A stretch of 10,058 nt of DNA from assembly GCA_900618425.1 (NCBI GenBank), contig UZAN01059178.1:1459-11516 (forward strand), read 5' to 3'. The translations under genes were made by a program, and so were the position numbers. The DNA is from Echinostoma caproni (taxonomy: Eukaryota; Platyhelminthes; Trematoda; Plagiorchiida; Echinostomatidae). Below, piece after piece: positions 1 through 7,343 of this stretch. The notes beneath the pieces are model-generated. The model ran no database searches, was not told where the DNA came from, and worked only from the letters and a program-made list of their open reading frames with translations. Each line of letters starts with the position of its first letter. The stretch's first letter is position 1.

Positions 1-445
1 ATAATCAAAAGCATACACCGCTTGCTTTCAATAGACGCTTTTCCCAGCCAGCTCACCTTCTCGCTACACTAGGACGCTAGATTCCTCTACGGCAGTGGTA
101 GGCTCTCTATCTTTACCGTCAGCAAACTGATTGTATATTATCACGCAGTTAAGGATTCACAAAATAACTAATGTGCGAATTGATGGTTGTAACCCTAAAA
201 AGAACGGTGAAAATTAGAGAACAAGTACTGTGTATGAGTACGGAAAAATGTCGAACGAAGAAAACAGTTTTAAGGTGTATAAGTTATTCAAAAATATATG
301 GGTTTGTCAGTAAAACTGAGATTACCGGTAATAAAAACAAACAGTAGCAAAAACGTCAATAATAATAATACAATTATAACGGTACGCGAAATAACGGATA
401 AAAAATAAACACCAGACTCACTGAAAACTTTCAGCCCGTAGTGTG
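1..445. other. Gene-free stretch, nothing recognised
   Basis: I find no protein family, RNA gene or long open frame here on either strand. There is a short AAT run at about 358-370. The sequence is AT-rich from about 125 onward. It may be intergenic, intronic or 3' flank of the intron-like signals just to its right; nothing in the sequence decides this. Confidence 0.5.
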
Positions 446-664
446 CTGAAAGAAAACAGGTTAAATAAAATCAAGTAAAGCTTACCAGTTTTAGCACCGA
501 AGACGGGCTAAGCAACGACGCGTTCACCGAATCACTAAAGCGGGTTTATCCAGAGGTTTTCCAAACAGGGAACAGATTGAGAACGAAGTCCAGTACGAGC
601 GTCAGAGTGTAATGTGACCTGCAGTGGAAAGTGTACAGAGAGCCAAGCGCACGATACAACTCAC
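446..664 (-). other. Cluster of mini-intron-like GT-AG segments
   Basis: On the minus strand 664-619 is a 46-nt segment that starts GTGAGT and ends with a pyrimidine-rich tract and CTGCAG. A second 40-nt segment, 485-446, starts GTAAGC and ends TTTTCTTTCAG. Both match eukaryotic splice-site consensus closely, and very short introns are known in flatworm genes. Against a real gene: the 133 nt between them (618-486) contain a stop in all three frames, so no continuous coding path through both was found. It could be untranslated exons, a decayed gene, or chance. No protein family was recognised. Confidence 0.22.
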
Positions 665-1300
665 CGGAAATTGTGTCATGTTCGAGGTCATATGTGATCT
701 TGAAACAGAGGGCAATAAAACAAAATGGTGTTTTCACATGAATCATAGGAATGACGTTGAGAAATGGAAATAATGTCACAACACCACAACTGCTATCTCA
801 ATTATGTCCAATAGATATTATAAATAAATCCAGGGCGAAGGCCCACTGTTGATTGCGAAATCTCGTAGCCTGCAACGTGTACTGAATGAGCACATGCTCA
901 TTTAAAAGCATTGAAAAGGTTTCTCACGTTTCCCCAACGGAAGCATCTAAAGCAGATATTCAACAGACAGTTTCACAATGGCAGTCCTCTCTTCTTGCCT
1001 CTTGCTGTTCTCTAAGTTTCCTGGCAGATCCATTCAAGCTGGACCTAATCACCAAATCACGGACCAGTAGCACCTTCGCCCTACGCTGGTGACTAGCATC
1101 AGGACAGGTTCAATTTCCAACCAGTCCTGTATAATTGAGGACTATCAGGACATGGATACATACTTATCAGAACCATCAAGTTTCAAGTATCGAGCAGTGA
1201 CTTAGCCTATCGATCAGGTAGATTAATTACAAAAGCTAGACTACCGTTATTCTTTTCCTTCTAACGTGAAGACCCTTTTTCTCTACCGGGGACAATCAAG
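665..1300. other. Gene-free stretch with one small hairpin
   Basis: No recognisable gene is present. An imperfect inverted repeat lies at about 1100-1127 (AGGACAGGTT and AACCAGTCCT, one mismatch, 8-base loop). A 68-codon frame at 886-1092 on the plus strand has no motif I recognise. The stretch could be the decayed 3' continuation of the minus-strand LINE fragment to its right, but I cannot see matching protein sequence. Confidence 0.4.
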
Positions 1301-1897
1301 TGTACCGTCAAGATTTAGCACGTATTGCTATTATTTGGCGATAGCGATCTTCCAGAGAGCGTTTCTTCACTAGATATAGCGAATTGGACACTCTCCGAAT
1401 TAAGTTTTGCTTTGACTATTATCGTGCTTTTAATGAGCTCGAAAAGACCGCACCGGCACAGTTCCTCACGACGAGCTGTATATCGTACGCTTTCTTTGCA
1501 TTGATCAGATGTACTTTCAGGTTTCTGCTGTCGTTGCTTAAATAACAGCCCAGGCCTAGCCATACTTACTTCCAACATTTTGGAAGTTTCAGAATATATC
1601 ACTTCTACAATCTCAATCCTTGGTTCTGTTCCTTCTTGGGACGGATATCCAGAACGAACGTGAGCAAACATTAGTGGCAGGTTCTGACAAGCATGAGCAA
1701 CCGCCTAGTCACTAATCCTGGAAAATCAAAGTCATCCAGAATTAAAACTCTTGGAGTGTTCAATAGGAAGTTTTGCATTTTAGCAATTAATTCCATATCT
1801 GCTTTGGGTTCCACCTGGGGTATGCAATAGACTGGTAGCACTGCTAACGGTGGTCTTTCCAAGAGAATACTGCACGCATTGAGCTGAATATTAGATG

Positions 1898-1920
1898 TCA
1901 CCAGTTTTACTGGTGAGTTT
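1898..1920. repeat. Target-site copy, left of nested insert
   Basis: It contains CCAGTTTTACTGGTGAGTT, which recurs with two 2-base differences at 2152-2174. The copy also forms a perfect 8-bp hairpin (TCACCAGT and ACTGGTGA, 3-base loop, 1898-1916). The most likely reading is a target-site duplication made when the insert landed in the endonuclease frame. Confidence 0.5.
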
Positions 1921-2151
1921 AATTTCAGGTCAGGTCAGGTGCAGCTCGGTTCACTTTACTCAAAACGGAAAGTGACTTTTGCCAATCGTGCGTCCAGTTT
2001 GTTGTGTTGTGTGCGAATGCTCCACGCTTCCAGCCCTGGGTTTTTGATTGTTCAATATGTTACTTCTTATATGAACCAGTTTCCAATTGTGGAGGTTTTC
2101 AGGCAGGATCAGTTCGGTGCCAAGGACGGTGAGGGTAGCTTGCCACATCTA
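1921..2151 (-). mobile_element. Short insert nested in the LINE endonuclease
   Basis: The stretch interrupts the endonuclease reading: on the minus strand LELTS runs into it near 2151, and VKLVTS continues after 1921. Nearly the same target sequence lies at each border. On the minus-strand reading the insert ends in a tandem CCTGA run followed by AATTAA, just before the second target copy. This layout resembles a retroposon 3' tail. The insert itself has no recognised protein, although the minus strand is open for 62 codons (2148-1960, ending SHFPF and a stop) and the plus strand for 95 codons from 1939. It may be a SINE-like element or the 3' end of another LINE; the family is unknown. Confidence 0.5.
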
Positions 2152-2174
2152 CCAGTATTTTACACTGGTGAGTT
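2151..2174. repeat. Target-site copy, right of nested insert
   Basis: The core is CCAGTATTTTACACTGGTG, the counterpart of the copy at 1898-1920 with extra AT and AC dinucleotides. Together the two bracket about 230 bp. The differences imply an old event, or imperfect duplication. Confidence 0.5.
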
Positions 2175-2346
2175 CCAAGCATCTCACGTGCTGCAGCAAT
2201 GGGATGAAAGAGATCATCTTCAATGAGACACAGGTAAAGGGACGACTAGGAGTAAACCCAGGTACAGCACCACATTCTGTGGAATTATGTGTAGTGCTTG
2301 GTTGCGCACAGGCCCCTCCGATCTGAGAGTCACACCAAGAAACTTT

Positions 2347-2690
2347 AAGCTCATAAGGATGGAAGATACTAGGTCTAGAAGGACACCCTAGGGTTTGGAG
2401 GAAAGGTAAAGAGAGGAAATGGAGGCGGGGAGATTAGAGGGCCAGTAGAACGAAGGAAGTTTGAAATGGAGAAAGGTTTCAGTAGCTTGACGCGATTACT
2501 ATCCTCCAATGAACGAACTGCATCATAAATTGATCAAACAATGTGTCGTAGTTGGAGTAGGCATTGAGCACAAAATACAAATCACGTATCAGAAATCACG
2601 GACGCCACTTAAACACTGAATCACACTGGCACTTGCACGACGGTATCCCAAGAAACCGAGACGCAAAGAAAAGACCACAGGAGTAGCAGC
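2347..2690. other. Purine-rich stretch between two LINE fragments
   Basis: The plus strand is strongly purine-rich from about 2358 to 2480, with many GGA, GAA and AGG runs. It lies between the start of the endonuclease fragment and the end of the reverse transcriptase. It is probably 5' or inter-element LINE sequence on the minus strand, but I could not match it to a protein. No RNA gene was seen. Confidence 0.4.
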
Positions 2691-3900
2691 TTAGTTTACT
2701 GGACGAAGTCAAAGGGGTTAGACAACATGCACACAAGGAGTTCATCGGCTATACAGGTACGTACCAATTTCATTCTCATATCCTTGGTGTCGCACAGCTT
2801 CTGTCTGGGCCACACGGCTTCTGATTGGTCGACCCAATAGGGCTATGATTTGTTGTCCAGAAGCTGCAACGGGTAGGTGCGTTACTGGCGTAATCTGGGA
2901 ATGTGAACTCATCAGAGTTGTCCGGAAATTGTAACCTGTCGCCCGTGGTTTGCATCATCCCTTAAACTAAGATCACCAACAGCGGCCACAATCCTGAACC
3001 TTGTGGAACACCGCTAATCAGCTGAACCGCCGTTAACCTTTTCTCGCCAACCGTCACATAGAATCATCGTTGTGAGAGAAAGGTGCTTATTCAACTGTTG
3101 ATCTGTTCTTTTATTCCCAATCCTTTAATTTGGTCAACAACAGGTGATAACTCACCCAATCAAAATCCTTGCTGATGCCCAGGTGCAAGCTTATGCGGCT
3201 TTACCTTCGCTTATCTTTGCAGTAACATCCTCAAAGAAGCACAGCAGGTTTGTTAGGCATGAGCGTTGCTTAACGAATTCACGCTTTGTTTGTTATTAGT
3301 GTATTCTGTTCCAGCGGTTTCACTTAGTGCGTTCTAACTAACTGTATTAGTTTTTTTCATGACACATTAATTAAGCCAACAGGACGATGGTTTCAATACC
3401 CACTCTCTTGGCCCTCTTGTGAATGGCTACTGCAGAAGCCTTTCTCCAATCAGATAATAATATCTGTTCCGATATTGAGGCCATAAAATGGCTGCAGATC
3501 AGTCCCGGAATGATATCACCAATCGGTTTGATGATCGCTGGGCTGATTCCGTCATGTCCCACGACTGTGGATGCCTGAAAACCGCTTAGTGACCCTGAGA
3601 CTTGCTTTACCATTACCCACAATTTCTCCATAATGCCTGTGAACGAGAGTTGAGAAGCCGTTGTCTCACCAGTATCTAACCTTTACACACCGCTGAAGTA
3701 AGCGCAGAATGCGTCGACCTTAATCTGGTTTTCAATTATAACCCTATTTCCTTCAAGCATCAGTGGACCCGCTTTCTCTCTGTAGAGCCCTTTGACTAGG
3801 CATAGCAGCAGTAACTCTTTTGCTCTAGCTTTGCTTACTGGGCCAATTTCATTTCGAAGAACTTCTTTTGCTCCCTCTGCAATGCCATGGGGGATTGACT
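2690..3900 (-). pseudogene. LINE linker and reverse transcriptase, decayed
   Basis: This is an ORF2 remnant of a non-LTR retrotransposon, probably CR1-like. In minus-strand order: a linker at about 3900-3640, with one stop after AYFSGV. Next is the RT N-terminal part with GHDGISPAIIKPIGD (about 3560-3515) and DWRKASAVAIHK (about 3451-3416), the counterparts of the family's GPDGI and W-K-x-A-x-V-P-I-x-K blocks. After a frame change at about 3385 comes QRSCLTNLLCFFEDVTAKIS (up to about 3208). Motif A (3179-3120) reads GISKDFDWVSYHLLLTKLKD in another frame, so the first, catalytic Asp is Gly. The SGVPQG block sits at 3015-2998, and QTEAVR at 2807-2790. The FADD box expected between the last two is not recognisable and the spacing is short. 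It carries several frameshifts and stops and is inactive. Confidence 0.82.
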
Positions 3901-3914
3901 AATCCCACGACTTT

Positions 3915-4066
3915 TGGGTGCGACCTAGCTGGTAGAGACTTGAAGCTTACCTACCTGACGGTTTGTCAACAACACGTCTGACGAAGTCTCGAAATACTCG
4001 CTAGACCACCTAGTGTTTCGTTGCCCGAGGTCGATAAAACACTCAGGGTTGTCGTAAACGTTTATT
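3915..4066 (-). pseudogene. LINE endonuclease C-terminal tail
   Basis: The minus-strand frame reads PECFIDLGQRNTRWSS, then SSDVLLTNRQVGKLQVSTS, followed by a stop. The second part matches the pattern LDLxxTN...V..V.. that precedes the last histidine block (PLGKSDH) of APE-type LINE endonucleases; that block itself is not visible. It lies directly upstream of the linker and reverse transcriptase at 3900-2690 in the same orientation, so it is most simply the same element. The catalytic front half of the endonuclease is missing, which points to an internal deletion between here and 4284. Confidence 0.5.
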
Positions 4067-4283
4067 GGCGTATTGTGGCACTAGAGAATACCGAATGCGT
4101 GCCTATGTGACGGCTAAACAATGCAAGCAAATGAGTACAGCCGCAAAGCGAAAGGGAGTCACGCGTGTTGCCGTGGGTTTGAAAAGGACCGAGCTTATAT
4201 ATAAATCTGAGCGGAAAACCATGCGCAGTAAAACACAAACAGTTATGTGCAACAGAAAGAAGTATCACAGTAAGAGTCAAAGC

Positions 4284-4558
4284 ACATTGTTCAGACAGCT
4301 TATTAGCGGTATCTAAAATAGTTTGGTCAGATATCTTGAGGGATCCTTTGGCGGCTTCGAGCGAGGGACAGAGGCCTACGAGTAGTAACTTCGCCTCCAC
4401 TAGCTCAGCCTCAAATTGGGTAACTTTCGTCTGGAGACTTAAGATTGCCTCGCTCTGAGATAAGATGATCCTGTTTTATGCCACTGAAGAAGTGTTAACT
4501 ACAGTGTTATCGATGCGCATTGATAGGGTGTCCTCGTCAAGTGATGCATCAGGGTACA
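4284..4558 (-). pseudogene. Coiled-coil fragment, possible LINE ORF1
   Basis: One minus-strand frame reads from LYPDASLDEDTL to ANKLSEQ, with a single internal stop after NTSSVA. The centre has heptad-like spacing of hydrophobic residues (ILSLQTKVTQFEAELVEAKL) and later SLEAAKGSLKISDQTILDT. LINE ORF1 proteins carry such coiled coils for trimer formation, and its position 5' of endonuclease and reverse-transcriptase remnants on the same strand fits. The frame stays open to 4062 but loses protein-like character after LSEQ. There is no zinc knuckle or RRM visible, so ORF1 identity is inferred from position. Confidence 0.35.
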
Positions 4559-4599
4559 GGACGGAAATGTTATTTGATGATAGCATTTTAAGAATATCT

Positions 4600-4626
4600 T
4601 ATAGTATAGTATAGAGATAGTATAGC
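4600..4626. repeat. TATAG-type short tandem repeat
   Basis: The sequence TATAGTATAGTATAGAGATAG continues into TATAGCAATAG, an impure five-base tandem repeat. There is nothing to suggest a function. Confidence 0.6.
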
Positions 4627-4746
4627 AATAGTGCGAAAACAGAAGTAAATAGGAATCCAGTACAATATTGCAACTCTAAACATCAGAAGTTGGTACACTA
4701 GTGGCCGTGACCAGAAGAGTAGTACCAAAGGTTTTAGTAAAAAGGA

Positions 4747-4977
4747 CTAGTAGCAGATACAGAGATGGTTTACTCCGGGATAAACTAATTTTATAGAGCA
4801 CTCAAAAATTCCAACCTGGCGCGAACTCACCGCAAGCTCAAAGGCAATCATTAGGGGTTGGGAAAATCTTTTCATAAACACATTGAATACATCTATGCCT
4901 CCTGATCCGCAGCAGTTGCCTGCTTTCGCTATCATGAAATGGAAGCTCCTGCTTGTCTGCCTAGCTGCTGATTTCAT
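4747..4977 (-). pseudogene. Small LINE reverse-transcriptase scrap
   Basis: This is a 76-codon minus-strand frame. Residues 25-69 (about 4905-4771) read GSGGIDVFNVFMKRFSQPL, then MIAFELAVSSRQVGIFECSI, then KLVYPG. This follows the order of the RT N-terminal region of CR1 or jockey-like LINEs: a GxDGIPxxxLK start, the SxPLxxxFExSxxSGxxPxxWK middle and a K-PV-KG end. The Trp of W-K is absent and the expected YRPISL block does not follow. It has the same orientation as the larger element to its left but a different version of the same region, so it comes from another copy or subfamily. Confidence 0.42.
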
Positions 4978-5649
4978 TTCGGGCTTCTGTATTCTCCGCT
5001 TACAATCATCGACTGGGATATATCGATGTATCCCCTAGTATTTTGAGATCATCTTGTTCTGTTTAATTCCAGAACGTTGATGACGGCGTGCCAGTTAGTT
5101 CACTTTATTGAAGCAAATTCATTGCGCACATAGATTTCGAAAAGTAACTTACTCCTCAGCTTATAACACTACTTGGGTACCCTTAGAGTTGCCGAGTTGT
5201 GGTTAAAATATTCCTCTGAGAGCTTCCAAAAGATCTGAAACTGAATCCATGACGGATCAAGATAAATCTAATGCATAAAACACTGACCGAATACCTCATA
5301 CCTCAGTCCTCACACACGTTTCCTCTCTTCCCTGGAACGAAATTTTCCTCTCTTACGCTCCATCTTCTTCTGTTCAAAACGATGGTTATCCTTTTCACTC
5401 ATGAAGCTCATTTTGTCTGTCCAAAAGTAGCCACATACGCTTGTTTTTTCTTCACCATGTATGACACGGGGGACTATAATAGGCTTACTTCATCGGGCTA
5501 CGAACAATCGGCAGTTATTATAACCGCTGAGAGTGCAACGCTAGACACTTTGAACACATCGCCGCCATTTCGGATTGTGTGTGAGTTGTGTGCACGTCAC
5601 TCGTTGGACCTTTTGGTTCATGGTTCTTTGCATTTTCCCTATCTTGCAG
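4978..5649. other. Gene-free stretch, unassigned open frame
   Basis: The longest open frame of the window runs through it on the plus strand (5271-5714, 147 codons). It has no domain I recognise, is rich in His, Leu, Phe and Ser, and lacks a clear codon bias. The composition suggests chance. No RNA gene or repeat was seen. Confidence 0.35.
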
Positions 5650-5776
5650 GTCATTTGGAAATCCCTCTTCCAAAGAGACCCCGTTGTCCGAAGTGTCTCC
5701 TAACTGCGCATTGAGAGCGTTTTTGCTGGGCCGCGTTTACCAGTTGTTCCGATACCCTGAAAGAGGGTTGTATTAG
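5650..5776 (+). other. Possible terminal exon after a strong 3' splice site
   Basis: TTTTCCCTATCTTGCAG (ending 5649) is a near-ideal polypyrimidine tract and acceptor. After it, one frame is open as SFGNPSSKETPLSEVSPNCA, then a hydrophobic-basic tail, to a TAG at 5774-5776. No 5' donor partner, family match or AATAAA just downstream was seen, so it may be chance. I would treat it only as a candidate exon. Confidence 0.15.
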
Positions 5777-6755
5777 CGGCATTCTAACAGCGCTATTGGC
5801 ACCAAAAACTCGAAATCAACCTGCCGCCGTGTATAAGAAATCAGTGGCAGCGGTGGTCTAAGTTCTGCATGTTGCCACACTGAACCATGTCAACGTGCTT
5901 ACTCCACAGCAGAGCGTTTCCATCAATCGAGAGCAACCACGAAACTGTCAAAGCTGCGCAGGATATTTGTGGTTTGTGTGCAAAAAACATTTGCAGTAAT
6001 ACTAGTTGAAAATCACATTAACAGACCTTTCCTGGGTGTACCACTGTGGACTCAGATAAAAGAAACAAAACACCCACCCACACACACACACACGCTTTTC
6101 CAACATCATTCTGCGACAGGAAACAAAAATCAAAGCAAAACATGAAAACATGTTGAGAAATTCCATCTGCTCATTTGAAAGTTGCGTTTTGTTGTACACG
6201 TTGGCCGCGTCTGTCTGCTAAAATGTGGCAAGCGGAAATGGGTATTCATGAAACACCTTTTATATGATCGTGAGATTTCTCAAACAAAGGGAGTAAGAGG
6301 ATATTCAACTGTACAAGTTCAACTGAAAAATATGTTTGAATTCAGGAATGAATAGAAGTGTCGATTCACATACACATCGCTCGCAGTTGTTTCGAAAAAA
6401 ATCCGTCTGTTTTCCCCGCTTGAAATCCCCAATGCATATTCTGCAGTCGGATCATGAATATTTCCAGTAGATCTGTGAACAAAAGAGGTGGATTGTCTAA
6501 GCAATAAAAAACCTCATTTTTGTTATGCACCAAAATAGGCACAGAGACATTTCGTCGCGTGTAACACCATCTTCCACTGATGGAAACACGGATACATGGA
6601 TGAATTTTGGGATCAAAATGAGGTTATTTCAGAAAAGGCAATCAAGGTTTTCATGTTAAGCGATCAGTTTCAAAATTTCAAAGAGAAATCAGTGTACTAA
6701 TTTAGGTGAGTAAAAGTAATGGAGACGTCCTCCCCTGGCAGCAGCACAAAACGTC
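5777..6755. other. Gene-free stretch with a CA microsatellite
   Basis: No family match is found on either strand. The only structure is a CA run at 6071-6093. Short open frames on the minus strand (6002-6199 and 6319-6504) have no recognisable motif. Confidence 0.45.
6071..6093. repeat. CA dinucleotide microsatellite
   Basis: CACCCACCCA leads into seven CA units. This is ordinary microsatellite sequence in an otherwise empty stretch. Confidence 0.85.
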
Positions 6756-6767
6756 GGAAACAGTATT
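6756..6767 (+). repeat. 12-bp direct repeat, left copy
   Basis: GGAAACAGTATT recurs exactly at 6989-7000, enclosing the inverted repeat and tRNA-like gene. It may be a target-site duplication, though it sits 2 bp outside the inverted repeat on the left and 28 bp outside on the right, so the boundary is asymmetric. Confidence 0.55.
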
Positions 6768-6769
6768 TG

Positions 6770-6792
6770 TATGTCGATTGTGAAAAGTTCAG
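6770..6792 (+). repeat. 23-bp inverted repeat, left arm
   Basis: The arm begins TATGTCGATT and ends AGTTCAG. Its exact reverse complement lies at 6938-6960, with no mismatch over 23 bases. The match does not extend on either side. Between the arm and the tRNA-like gene there is a 63-base AT-rich spacer with an internal doubled TTAGAATTCG (6800-6809 and 6821-6830). Confidence 0.9.
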
Positions 6793-6855
6793 GTTTTACT
6801 TAGAATTCGATGAATTAGAATTAGAATTCGTGAAAACGATCAGTGCTATTGGTGT

Positions 6856-6937
6856 GGCCTCATAGCTCAGCTGGTAGAGCATACGCGTACAAAGCGTAGG
6901 CGGTGTCCATGCGTGGGTTCGAATCCCACCGAGGCTA
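6856..6937 (+). tRNA. tRNA-like gene, odd anticodon ACA, long variable arm
   Basis: The cloverleaf can be drawn. The acceptor stem 6856-6862 pairs with 6930-6936, with one G-T pair and one A-C mismatch. The D stem GCTC/GAGC and a perfect 5-bp anticodon stem TACGC/GCGTA follow. The loop is GTACAAA, so the anticodon is ACA (Cys UGU by base pairing), with an unusual G at position 32. The T stem GTGGG/CCCAC has loop TTCGAAT. The A box TAGCTCAGCTGG (6863-6874) and B box GGTTCGAATCC (6916-6926) match Pol III consensus. The variable region is 14 nt, longer than in normal class I tRNAs, and eukaryotic tRNA-Cys normally has GCA. It is therefore more likely a tRNA-derived repeat or tRNA pseudogene than a working tRNA-Cys. 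A TTTT run at 6944-6947 would stop Pol III. Confidence 0.72.
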
Positions 6938-6960
6938 CTGAACTTTTCACAATCGACATA
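6938..6960 (+). repeat. 23-bp inverted repeat, right arm with Pol III stop
   Basis: It is the exact reverse complement of 6770-6792 and begins at the base after the discriminator A of the tRNA-like gene. It contains CTTTTC, whose four T residues (6944-6947) can end a Pol III transcript. Thus a transcript starting near 6856 would end inside this arm and would not include the left arm. Confidence 0.9.
6944..6947 (+). terminator. Pol III T4 terminator
   Basis: Four T residues on the sense strand, 7 bases after the end of the tRNA-like gene: the usual minimal Pol III stop. It is part of the right inverted-repeat arm. Confidence 0.55.
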
Positions 6961-6988
6961 GAAACTTCAAATCTGCCAAACAACTATT

Positions 6989-7000
6989 GGAAACAGTATT
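6989..7000 (+). repeat. 12-bp direct repeat, right copy
   Basis: GGAAACAGTATT, identical to 6756-6767. The flanks beyond the 12 bases differ. Confidence 0.55.
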
Positions 7001-7142
7001 GTCTTTGAAGGGCTATTGCGATTAAATTGCTGGACACCTAGCTAGAGTTATCAGCGCAAATGTATGTACAATGTTATACATTATGTGACAAAAAAACCTT
7101 GATCTCTTTAACATGCGGAAATAAAGCACACATATGATAAAC

Positions 7143-7335
7143 CATTAAAGTATAAATTAAATGATAAATTCTTCGTGTAAATGAGGCGTCAGCTGAAAAT
7201 CGAGGAAACAATGGACAGCTATTTCGACCTGACTAAGTCTCATCCGCAGTGCGAATCTATCGGCCCAAATGGGGATCGAACCCGGGACCGCACAGACAGA
7301 GCGCAAGCGTACTGCCTACTTAGTCATCCGGCAGC
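7143..7335 (-). mobile_element. tRNA-derived SINE, copy 1
   Basis: On the minus strand the head has an A box TGACTAAGTAGG (7326-7315, one deviation from TRGCNNAGYNGG) and a B box GGTTCGATCC (7282-7273) at tRNA-like spacing. An anticodon-like arm (TGCGC/GTGCG with two G-T pairs) lies between them. The body begins GGCCGATAGATTCGCACTGC and continues to about 7143. The same head and body are found in opposite orientation at 8238-8403, so this is a repeat family and not a lone tRNA pseudogene. It has no protein-coding capacity; such elements move using LINE enzymes. No convincing target-site duplication was found. Confidence 0.68.
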
Positions 7336-7343
7336 TAATAAGA

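Larger units (their letters stand above)
1552..2346 (-). pseudogene. LINE endonuclease-domain fragment, broken
   Basis: This is a piece of a non-LTR retrotransposon ORF2, covering much of the APE-type endonuclease that nicks target DNA. Reading from the right: an early SWCDSQIGG stretch (about 2346-2320), then a PGFTPSRP segment, then LLQHVRCLELTS up to about 2165, interrupted by an insert. It resumes at 1915 with VKLVTSNIQLNA, a PLAVLPVYCIPQ strand (the position of the usual YRPP-type motif) and RVLILDDFDFPG (about 1751-1716), which corresponds to the family's GDFN catalytic box but has Gly to Asp and Asn to Asp changes. After a frame change at about 1671 comes HVRSGYPSQEGTEPRIEIV with the trailing EVSMARP, the position of the domain's LDLVFT...PLG region. 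Loss of the GDFN residues, the insertion and the frameshift mean it cannot be active. The subfamily is probably CR1-like; no reverse transcriptase follows recognisably below 1552. Confidence 0.68.

Noticed and set aside
1939..2226. 95-codon plus-strand frame over the nested insert
   Set aside because: It runs across the insert border into the antisense of the LINE endonuclease, so it is not one gene.
4065..4316. 83-codon basic plus-strand frame (many Lys and Arg)
   Set aside because: It is antisense to the open frame of the decayed LINE and shows no nucleic-acid-binding motif.
5271..5714. 147-codon plus-strand open frame, the longest in the window
   Set aside because: No recognisable domain, no supporting splice or promoter context, and a composition rich in codons expected by chance; a strong acceptor site falls within it. 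It is not reported as a gene.
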